Origin: JBEKVE01 sp049514335
GTDB taxonomy: Bacteria > Actinomycetota > Acidimicrobiia > Acidimicrobiales > UBA8190
Direction: 5' to 3'
Assembly (NCBI GenBank): GCA_049514335.1
Contig: JBEKVE010000044.1
Coordinates: forward strand, 1 to 18,761
Length of the DNA: 18,761 bases
Below, one piece after another: positions 13,704 through 18,761 of the stretch; positions within the stretch are counted from its first letter, which is position 1; every line of letters starts with the position of its first letter. The position numbers and the translations under genes are program-made. The notes under the pieces are model-generated. The model was not told where the DNA came from. It saw only the letters and a program-made list of their open reading frames with translations, and ran no database searches.

Positions 13704-15538
13704 GCCCCGGGCTCGTCGACGATCTCGGCGTCGACCACCTCGTCATCGGACTGCGTCGATCCGTCGCCGTCCGATGCGCCCGCGCCCGGCCCCGACGACT
13801 GCGAAGCCTGCTCGTACAGCCGCTGGGTGAAGCCATGACTGGCGTTGACGAGCCCCTCGGTGGCGTCCTTGATCTTCTCCACGTCGGAGCCGGCCAGGGC
13901 GTCCTTGACGGCCTTCAGCGCGCTGTCGACCTTGTCCTTCTCGTCGCCCTGGAACTTCTCACCCTGCTCACGCATGAGCTTGTCGGTCTGGTACACGAGG
14001 GTGTCGGCGTTGTTGCGGATCTCCGCCTCCTCACGCCGGCGACGGTCGTCCTCGGCGTGGGCCTCGGCATCGCGGACCATGCGCTCGATGTCGTCTCTGG
14101 CGAGCGAGGACTGCCCCGTGATCGTCATCGACTGCTCCTTGCCGGTGGCGGTGTCGCGCGCCGACACGTGCACGATGCCGTTGGCGTCGATGTCGAACGT
14201 CACCTCGATCTGCGGGATGCCGCGCGGCGCCGGGGGGAGATCCACGAGCTGGAACTTCCCGAGCGTCTTGTTGTACATGGCCATCTCGCGCTCACCCTGC
14301 AGCACGTGGATCTCCACCGAGGGCTGGTTGTCCTCGGCGGTGGTGAACACCTCGGAGCGCTTGGTGGGGATGGTGGTGTTGCGCTCGATGAGCCGGTGCA
14401 TGACCGCACCCTTGGTCTCGATGCCGAGCGACAGCGGGGTGACGTCGAGAAGCAGGACGTCCTTGACCTCGCCCTTGAGCACACCGGCCTGCACCGCCGC
14501 GCCGATGGCGACCACCTCGTCGGGGTTGACCCCCTTGTGGGGCTCCTTGCCCGTCAGCGAGTGCACCAGCTCCTGCACGGCGGGCATGCGGGTCGAGCCA
14601 CCCACCAGCACGACGTGGTGGATGTCGGACTTGGGGATGCCGGCGTCGGAGATCGCCTGCTCGAACGGGCCCTTGCACGCGTCGACGAGGTCGGCGGTGA
14701 GCTCGTTGAACTTGGACCGGGTGAGCTTCAGGTCGAGGTGCTTGGGCCCCTCGGACGTGGCAGTGATGAACGGCAGGTTGATCTGGGTCTCCTGCACCGA
14801 CGACAGCTCGATCTTGGCCTTCTCCGCCGCCTCCTTCAGGCGCTGGAGGGCCATCTTGTCGGCGGACAGGTCGACGCCTTCGGTGTTCTTGAACTCCGTC
14901 ACCAGCCAGTCGATGACGCGCTGGTCCCAGTCGTCCCCGCCGAGCTGCGTGTTCCCCGAGGTGGACTTGACCTCGAAAACGCCGTCGCCGATCTCGAGGA
15001 TGGACACGTCGAAGGTCCCCCCGCCGAGGTCGAACACGAGAACGGTCTGCTCCTTGTTCTCCTTGTCGAGGCCGTAGGCGAGTGCCGCCGCGGTCGGCTC
15101 GTTGATGATGCGCAGCACCTCGAGGCCGGCGATCTGGCCCGCTTCCTTGGTGGCGGTGCGCTGGGCGTCGTCGAAGTAGGCCGGCACCGTGATGACGGCC
15201 TGGTTGACGGTGTCGCCGAGGTAGGACTCAGCGTCTCTCTTGAGCTTCTGCAGGACGCGGGCGGAGATCTCCTGGGCGTTGTACTTCTTTCCGTCGATGT
15301 CGACGGACCAGGACGTTCCCATGTGGCGCTTCACCGACCGGATGGTGCGGTCGGGGTTGGTGATGGCCTGGCGCTTCGCCACCTCGCCGACGAGTACCTC
15401 TCCCGACTTGGAGAAGCCCACCACCGACGGGGTGGTCCGGTTCCCCTCGGCGTTGGGGATGACGACCGGTTCGCCCGCCTCGAGGACGCTGACGACCGAG
15501 TTTGTGGTGCCGAGGTCGATACCGACGGCCTTGGGCAT
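13700..15538 (-). CDS. dnaK: Hsp70 chaperone DnaK
   Basis: The central ATP-driven folding chaperone and, by family knowledge, co-repressor of HspR. The protein is 612 aa. The ATPase domain has phosphate-1 loop GIDLGTTNSVVSV (6-18), phosphate-2 VFDLGGGTFDVSIL (168-181), connect-1 INEPTAAALAYG (145-156) and adenosine loop VLVGGSTRMPAV (310-321). The interdomain linker VLLLDVTP is at 361-368, then the beta-sandwich and helical lid, ending EVVDAEIVDEPGA. The sequence lacks the extra ATPase-domain loop typical of proteobacterial DnaK, as expected for Gram-positives. The ATG has GGAGG about 9 bp ahead. It is the first gene of the operon, read from the HAIR-overlapped promoter about 75 bp upstream. 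Confidence 0.98.
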   Translation of the reverse strand: MPKAVGIDLGTTNSVVSVLEAGEPVVIPNAEGNRTTPSVVGFSKSGEVLVGEVAKRQAITNPDRTIRSVKRHMGTSWSVDIDGKKYNAQEISARVLQKLKRDAESYLGDTVNQAVITVPAYFDDAQRTATKEAGQIAGLEVLRIINEPTAAALAYGLDKENKEQTVLVFDLGGGTFDVSILEIGDGVFEVKSTSGNTQLGGDDWDQRVIDWLVTEFKNTEGVDLSADKMALQRLKEAAEKAKIELSSVQETQINLPFITATSEGPKHLDLKLTRSKFNELTADLVDACKGPFEQAISDAGIPKSDIHHVVLVGGSTRMPAVQELVHSLTGKEPHKGVNPDEVVAIGAAVQAGVLKGEVKDVLLLDVTPLSLGIETKGAVMHRLIERNTTIPTKRSEVFTTAEDNQPSVEIHVLQGEREMAMYNKTLGKFQLVDLPPAPRGIPQIEVTFDIDANGIVHVSARDTATGKEQSMTITGQSSLARDDIERMVRDAEAHAEDDRRRREEAEIRNNADTLVYQTDKLMREQGEKFQGDEKDKVDSALKAVKDALAGSDVEKIKDATEGLVNASHGFTQRLYEQASQSSGPGAGASDGDGSTQSDDEVVDAEIVDEPGA

Positions 15539-15612
15539 GGGTGGTGCCTCCGAATCTCGTGGCCCCGACCGTCCGGTCCGGGCCCTGTGTTCCTGGTTAT
15601 CTGACTGTCCTG

Positions 15613-15618
15613 AGTATA
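15613..15618 (-). promoter_or_regulatory. -10 element of the dnaK operon promoter
   Basis: On the minus strand TATACT lies about 75 bp upstream of the dnaK ATG. A TTGATA hexamer at 15638-15643 would be the -35, with a rather long 19-bp spacer, and it lies within one arm of the HAIR-like inverted repeat. Repressor binding there would block the promoter directly. Confidence 0.65.
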
Positions 15619-15623
15619 GCGAA

Positions 15624-15644
15624 GTTGAGTGCAGACGTATCAAG
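15624..15644. promoter_or_regulatory. HAIR-like operator (HspR-binding inverted repeat) at the dnaK promoter
   Basis: On the plus strand the two 7-bp arms are GTTGAGT (15624-15630) and TATCAAG (15638-15644), with a 7-bp spacer. The known HAIR consensus has arms CTTGAGT and ACTCAAG separated by 7 bp. The match is 11 of 14 arm positions with the exact spacing. The site lies between the proposed -35 and -10 of dnaK, and hspR is in the same operon. That HspR binds here is inferred from consensus and context. Confidence 0.75.
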
Positions 15645-15795
15645 ATTTCTCAGGATGGGGCCGTAGAAGGAGGATCCTCCCCCACTGACCTGGGACGACG
15701 TCCTGGGATCAGGGGTCCGAGATGCTGACCGGGGGCGGGCGGGAACCATCGTCGGGCGGTCGGGCCGACAAATTGGGCGGCCGTCCTGGCCGGGC

Positions 15796-15941
15796 CCCGG
15801 GCGAGACGGCCCGGGCGTGTCCCGTGGGGAAGTGGCTGAGCAGGAGACCTGCTCGAACGGGACAAGCCGGGACCGGGGAGCCCCCGGTGCTTGGAAGATC
15901 GGCGGGGCGCAGGGACCTTGGCGGGGTGGGTCCCTGCGCCC
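15796..15941 (+). ncRNA. Candidate structured RNA (four short-loop stem-loops in a row)
   Basis: In plus-strand order: CCCGGGC/GCCCGGG at 15796-15802/15809-15815 (6-nt loop); an outer TGTCCCGT/ACGGGACA at 15818-15825/15857-15864 enclosing GAGCAGG/CCTGCTC at 15838-15844/15848-15854 (3-nt loop) and a purine-rich bulge; ACCGGGG/CCCCGGT at 15872-15878/15882-15888 (3-nt loop), closed again by AGC/GCT; and a perfect 13-bp stem at 15905-15917/15929-15941 (11-nt loop). No protein-coding evidence exists on either strand. It does not match riboswitch, tmRNA, SRP RNA or RNase P motifs I know. Transcription is unproven, the strand is assumed, and it could instead be a leader of the gene at 16174. Confidence 0.35.
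15905..15941 (+). terminator. Perfect 13-bp hairpin, possible terminator without a T-run
   Basis: GGGCGCAGGGACC and its exact reverse complement flank an 11-nt loop. By my rough estimate a perfect 13-bp pair is not expected by chance in a stretch this size even at this GC content. No run of T follows on either strand, as in many actinobacterial hairpins. No annotated gene ends just before it, so if it terminates something, that transcript would be the structured element upstream. Confidence 0.35.
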
Positions 15942-16015
15942 TTCGCCGAAAGCGCCGCCTGACTACCCCCCACGGGCCAGCTGGCGCGGCCAAGAATACG
16001 TCGCCACCACGGCCG

Positions 16016-16041
16016 TGTCACGTCAGCATGACGTCATGTCA
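16016..16041. promoter_or_regulatory. Operator-like repeat cluster upstream of the second six-cysteine gene
   Basis: Four (T/C)GTCA pentamers occur at 16016, 16021, 16032 and 16037, forming TGTCACGTCA and CGTCATGTCA ten-mers whose starts are 16 bp apart. The centre contains a perfect 12-bp palindrome CATGACGTCATG (16027-16038). It lies about 130 bp before the start at 16174 in an otherwise very GC-rich stretch. This looks like a transcription-factor site. The factor is unknown, and no promoter hexamers were identified with confidence. Confidence 0.4.
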
Positions 16042-16173
16042 GTAGTGGATGCCGTTTGCCCTGCTGGGGTGGGTGATCCCCCCCGTCCTTCACCGTCCCC
16101 ACCGTCTCCGACCGCCATCCCCGGCGCTGTCGCCCGTTCCCACAATGGACCGACGACGGCGAAAGGGGGCCCC

Positions 16174-16359
16174 ATGCGACCGTGCGCCGGCACGTTGGTG
16201 GTGCACCGTGACGGGACCCCGGCCCGCTGCAGCGAGGAGCTCCGGGGAGCGGGGTGCTCCGACCACGGTTACGAACGGCACCGGGCCTTCGAGCCCTGCC
16301 GGGTGGCGACTGCCCGCGACTGTCCCCGGTGCCGGGAGCCGGACGGGATCGGTCCCTGA
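16174..16359 (+). CDS. Small six-cysteine, probably metal-binding protein (copy B of a paralogue pair)
   Basis: An unrecognised 61-aa protein. It has cysteines at 4, 19, 28, 42, 50 and 53 and histidines at 11 and 31. The spacing is C-x14-C-SE-x6-C-x2-HG-Y, then F-x2-C, then CPRC. It aligns with the protein at 8696 through all six Cys and both His; the main differences are a few extra residues before C28 here and a six-residue insert after the HG motif there. The ATG is supported by AAGGGGG about 5 bp upstream. The frame stays open far upstream but encodes Pro/Gly-rich sequence of no family character. It is divergent from dnaK, with 635 bp between the starts, and 67 bp before gpmA on the same strand. 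A zinc-ribbon-like role is inferred from the cysteines; function unknown. Confidence 0.75.
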   Translation: MRPCAGTLVVHRDGTPARCSEELRGAGCSDHGYERHRAFEPCRVATARDCPRCREPDGIGP

Positions 16360-16413
16360 CGTTGTGGCGCCGTCGGCGTCGGCGCCGGTCGAGGGGCGGG
16401 TGGGGTCGGCCGC

Positions 16414-16419
16414 TACGCT
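16414..16419 (+). promoter_or_regulatory. -10 element of a probable leaderless promoter for gpmA
   Basis: TACGCT fits the actinobacterial TANNNT pattern and ends 7 bp before the gpmA GTG, so transcription would start at or next to the start codon. No Shine-Dalgarno precedes the GTG. No clear -35 is seen. Read-through from the gene at 16174 is an alternative. Confidence 0.45.
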
Positions 16420-16426
16420 CGATGTC

Positions 16427-17176
16427 GTGCCCGATCTCGTCCTGCTACGACACGGCGAGTCCGTGTGGAACGCCGAGAACCTGTTCACGGGCTGGACGGA
16501 CGTCGATCTGACGGCCAAGGGCGAGGTCGAGGCAACCCAGGCGGGGGCATTGCTGGCGACCGAGCAGCGCGCCGGGCTGGACCTGCGCGTCGTGCACACG
16601 TCGGTACTGGTGCGGGCGGTGCGCACCGCCAACCTGACCCTCGACGAGCTGGGCCGGGCCTGGCTACCGGTGCGTCGCCACTGGCGCCTCAACGAGCGCC
16701 ACTACGGGGATCTGCAGGGTCTCAACAAGAAGGAGACCGCCGAGCGCTTCGGCGCCGAGAAGGTCAAGTTGTGGCGCCGCAGCTACACCACGCCGCCGCC
16801 CCCGCTGTCACGCGACGACGAGCGTCACCCCGTGCACGACGACCGCTACCGGGACCTGCCCGCCAGCGCCCTGCCCGACAGCGAGTGCCTGGCCGACGTG
16901 GTGGTCCGCATGGTGCCCTACTGGCAGGACGCCATCGCCACCGACCTGCACCGCTTCGGTGGCGTCCTGGTGGTCGCCCACGGCAACTCCATCCGGGCCC
17001 TCGTCAAGTACCTGAAGGGCATATCCGACGACGACATCGTCGGCCTGGACGTGCCCACCGGCGTGCCGTGGCTCTTCCGCCTCGACGACGACCTCACCCT
17101 CGTCGACGATCGCCAGCTGGGCGATCCCGAGGCCATCCGGGCCGCCGCCGAAGCGGTCGCCCGCCAGGCGGGCTGA
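16427..17176 (+). CDS. gpmA: 2,3-bisphosphoglycerate-dependent phosphoglycerate mutase
   Basis: Interconverts 3- and 2-phosphoglycerate in glycolysis and gluconeogenesis, in the cytoplasm. The 249-aa protein has the histidine-phosphatase fold signature LLRHGESVWNAENLFTGW, with the phospho-accepting His9. The segment LNERHYGDLQGLNKKETAER includes the catalytic Glu90, and VVAHGNSIRAL carries the second His185. Length and motifs match the dPGM family rather than the cofactor-independent enzyme. The GTG at 16427 gives the normal N-terminus VPDLVLLRHG. An ATG five bases earlier is out of frame. No ribosome-binding site is visible, so a leaderless message is likely. It converges with glnK, 70 bp away. 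Confidence 0.95.
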   Translation: MPDLVLLRHGESVWNAENLFTGWTDVDLTAKGEVEATQAGALLATEQRAGLDLRVVHTSVLVRAVRTANLTLDELGRAWLPVRRHWRLNERHYGDLQGLNKKETAERFGAEKVKLWRRSYTTPPPPLSRDDERHPVHDDRYRDLPASALPDSECLADVVVRMVPYWQDAIATDLHRFGGVLVVAHGNSIRALVKYLKGISDDDIVGLDVPTGVPWLFRLDDDLTLVDDRQLGDPEAIRAAAEAVARQAG

Positions 17177-17186
17177 CCGTCCGACC

Positions 17187-17221
17187 GGCCGGTGCGCCCG
17201 GGGGGACAGGCGACACCGGTC
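17187..17221. terminator. Possible bidirectional hairpin between gpmA and glnK
   Basis: GGCCGGTG at 17187-17194 can pair with CACCGGTC at 17214-17221 (8 bp including one G-T pair) around a 19-nt loop. It lies in the 70-bp gap between two convergent genes, the expected place for a terminator. No T-run follows, and the GC content makes chance pairing likely. Confidence 0.25.
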
Positions 17222-17246
17222 CGGCCAGAGGGCCAGAAAGCAACGG

Positions 17247-17585
17247 TCAGAGAGCGTCGGCTCCTCTCTCCCCGGTGCGGACCCGCACGACCTGCTCGAC
17301 GGGCAGGACCCACACCTTGCCGTCACCGATCTTCCCGGTGGCGGCGGTGCCGACGATGCCGTCGACGACCTCATCCACCTGGGCATCGTCGACGAGCACC
17401 TCGACCCGGAGCTTGGGCACGAAGTCCACTTCGTACTCCGCCCCCCGGTAGACCTCGGTGTGGCCGCGCTGGCGGCCGAACCCCTGGGCCTCGGTGAGGG
17501 TCATGCCCTGGACTCCGAGCGTCTTGAGCGATTCCTTGACGTCGTCGAGCTTGAAGGGCTTGATCACTGCCACGATCAGCTTCAT
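17247..17585 (-). CDS. glnK: Nitrogen regulatory protein PII (GlnK type)
   Basis: A trimeric sensor of 2-oxoglutarate, ATP and ADP that docks on and blocks the ammonium channel when nitrogen is sufficient. The 112-aa protein begins MKLIVAVIKPFKLDDVKESL. The T-loop GRQRGHTEVYRGAEYEVDFV carries Tyr51, the usual modification site; in actinobacteria this residue is adenylylated. The second signature GTAATGKIGDGKVWVLPVE is intact. It lies 30 bp after the amt stop, with GGAAAG close before the ATG, so it is almost surely co-transcribed with amt. That placement is why I call it GlnK rather than GlnB. A glnD gene, the common third member, is not downstream: gpmA lies there on the opposite strand. Confidence 0.95.
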   Translation of the reverse strand: MKLIVAVIKPFKLDDVKESLKTLGVQGMTLTEAQGFGRQRGHTEVYRGAEYEVDFVPKLRVEVLVDDAQVDEVVDGIVGTAATGKIGDGKVWVLPVEQVVRVRTGERGADAL

Positions 17586-17615
17586 GGTCTTTCCGATCCC
17601 TTTCGTCGCGGCGGG

Positions 17616-18761
17616 CTAGGAGTTCTCACCGACCGGAGGCGGTGGTTCCGACGCTAACGGAGGTGGGGCCGTGTTCCCCACGGCGAGCCCTGCCATCTCG
17701 AAGGCACCCACCCGCTGGGCGAGCGTCTCCTCCGGGAAAGCCTCCTCGTCGTGAATGGCGAGGTCGCCGACCTCGAGGATCTCGTCCTTGTAGCGGGCAC
17801 CACGCAGGACCAGTCCGATCAGCTTCATGAGGATGAAGGTCACGAGCGCCGACCAGATGATCACCCAGATGGCGGCTCGGAACTGTTCCCACAGCTGATG
17901 GGCCGACCCTGTGTACATGAGCCCTCCGACCCCGAACGGCGTGCACCCGCCGTGCGGTGCGATATATGCCGCCTGGGAGGTGCTCACCACCTGGCCCGAT
18001 GCGTTCAAATTCCCGCAGCCGAGCTCGAGGGTGTTCGGATCGCCGAAGATGCCAAGGAGCATGCCGCCGACGAAGCCGGCGATGCCGTGCGTGTAGATGA
18101 CCCCGAGCGCATCGTCGACCTTGCTGAAAGGCCGCACCTTGGACAGGTAGTTCCAGCAGATCCACACCACGATCGTGCAGATGGCACCGACGGCGATGGC
18201 TCCCCAGCCGTTCACGAATCCGGCACAGGGGGTGATGCCCACCAGGCCGCAGATCATGCCGTTCACGCCACCCAGGAACGTGGGCTTCTTGGCCTTGGAG
18301 AACCAGCCGTCCATGCCCATCCACACGAGCACGCCCACGCCGGTGGCCAGGTTGGTGTTGACCACGGCGGCAGCCGCGTCGGCACCGGCGTAGTACGGGT
18401 CACCACCGTTGAAGCCGTTCCAGCCGAGCCACAGGATGCCGGCACCGACGGCCGCCATGACCAGGTTGTTGGGCAAGGCATGCTGTCGATCTCGCATGAG
18501 CCGGGGTCCGAGGACCCAGGCGGCGACGAAGCCCGACACACCTGCCGACATGTGGATGACGTACCCGCCGGAGAAGTCGAGCGCCCCCTCCTGGGCGAAG
18601 TAGCCACCGCCCCACAGCAGGAAGGCGTCGATGGCGTAGACGAAGGTGGACCACAGGGGGACGAGCAGGCACCAGGCGCTGAACTTGATGCGGCCCAGCA
18701 CGCTCCCCATGAACAGCAGCGGGGTGATGGCGGCGAACACGAACTGGAAGTACGCCAGCGT
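17616..18761 (-). CDS. amt: Ammonium transporter Amt (lacks N-terminus; runs off the window)
   Basis: Membrane channel for ammonium/ammonia. The 381 visible residues begin in a membrane helix (LAYFQFVFAAITPLLFMGS), so roughly the first hundred residues lie beyond the edge. The pore twin histidines are present in YVIHMSAG (visible residue 70) and YTHGIAGFVGG (residue 225). Several hydrophobic helices are evident up to about residue 320. Between the last helices there is a polar loop at about 241-275, starting DPNTLELGCG, with two cysteines (249 and 273) that I do not expect in a standard AmtB. The cytoplasmic tail has the Amt-like LRGARYKDEILEVGDLAIHD followed by EEAF, then a Pro-rich end. glnK follows after 30 bp. 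Family assignment is firm. Confidence 0.95.
   Translation of the reverse strand, partial: TLAYFQFVFAAITPLLFMGSVLGRIKFSAWCLLVPLWSTFVYAIDAFLLWGGGYFAQEGALDFSGGYVIHMSAGVSGFVAAWVLGPRLMRDRQHALPNNLVMAAVGAGILWLGWNGFNGGDPYYAGADAAAAVVNTNLATGVGVLVWMGMDGWFSKAKKPTFLGGVNGMICGLVGITPCAGFVNGWGAIAVGAICTIVVWICWNYLSKVRPFSKVDDALGVIYTHGIAGFVGGMLLGIFGDPNTLELGCGNLNASGQVVSTSQAAYIAPHGGCTPFGVGGLMYTGSAHQLWEQFRAAIWVIIWSALVTFILMKLIGLVLRGARYKDEILEVGDLAIHDEEAFPEETLAQRVGAFEMAGLAVGNTAPPPLASEPPPPVGENS

Noticed and set aside
11775..15604. Two long plus-strand frames (687 and 672 codons) opposite dnaJ-grpE-dnaK
   Set aside because: Antisense shadows of the chaperone genes; no initiation signals and no family features.
15669..15680. 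12-bp palindrome GGAGGATCCTCC upstream of the dnaK promoter
   Set aside because: Perfect but isolated, without flanking half-sites. It contains a BamHI-type hexamer, and short self-complementary words are common at this GC content. Not enough to call an operator.
15893..15900. GGAAGATC, which resembles the 5' end of bacterial selenocysteine tRNA
   Set aside because: No matching GATCTTCC acceptor strand or T-arm follows at tRNA distance on the plus strand, and no D-arm or anticodon arm could be drawn.
15817..16173. In-frame upstream extension of the gene at 16174 (180 codons in all)
   Set aside because: The extension is Pro/Gly/Arg-rich, crosses the hairpins and the operator-like palindrome, and lacks a start signal. 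The ATG at 16174 has a strong Shine-Dalgarno, and the paralogue ends its homology there.
16465..17451. 328-codon plus-strand frame overlapping gpmA and glnK
   Set aside because: It is a +2 phase shadow of gpmA with Arg/Gly/Ala-rich sequence, and gpmA itself is certain.

Overview
The window is chromosomal DNA from a high-GC actinobacterium. The main evidence is a dnaK-grpE-dnaJ-hspR chaperone operon of actinobacterial type with a HAIR-like (HspR-associated inverted repeat) site at the dnaK promoter. Also consistent are a separate purS gene, frequent GTG starts, 4-bp ATGA/GTGA start-stop overlaps, and a probable leaderless gene. I think an Acidimicrobiia-like lineage is plausible, but that is inference only. 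No insertion sequence, phage, CRISPR array, tRNA or rRNA was recognised.

Layout. (1) 1-5408, minus strand: a purine operon in the order purA, purD, purB, purC, purS, purQ. purQ runs off the left edge. From purD onward the genes are almost all translationally coupled. (2) 5409-5964: a non-coding stretch with the probable purA promoter and several perfect inverted repeats. (3) 5965-8401: two signalling genes converge, visibly less GC-rich than the rest. One is a short PAS protein with a histidine-kinase-like dimerisation segment that lacks the phospho-acceptor histidine. The other is a PAS-GGDEF-EAL cyclic-di-GMP enzyme with intact motifs in both catalytic domains. (4) 8696-8917 (plus): a small six-cysteine protein. 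(5) 8940-15538, minus: dnaK-grpE-dnaJ-hspR-clpB as one tight unit, read from a promoter at about 15613-15644 that overlaps the HAIR-like site. (6) 15645-16173: a non-coding stretch holding a compact series of short-loop hairpins (15796-15941), ending in a perfect 13-bp stem, and an operator-like repeat cluster (16016-16041). (7) 16174-16359 (plus): a second six-cysteine protein, clearly a paralogue of the one at 8696. (8) gpmA (plus, 16427-17176). (9) amt-glnK (minus, 17247 to the right edge), an ammonium channel with its PII regulator; amt lacks its N-terminus here.

How it fits together. Most of the window is housekeeping: purine synthesis, protein quality control under HspR feedback, one glycolytic step and nitrogen uptake. 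The least explained parts lie around the chaperone operon. Two paralogous small Cys/His proteins sit immediately outside its 3' and 5' ends, and a structured-RNA candidate and an operator-like cluster lie between dnaK and the upstream paralogue. If anything here is an undescribed system, I judge it to be this set. Its link to heat or redox stress is a hypothesis from position and cysteine content only.
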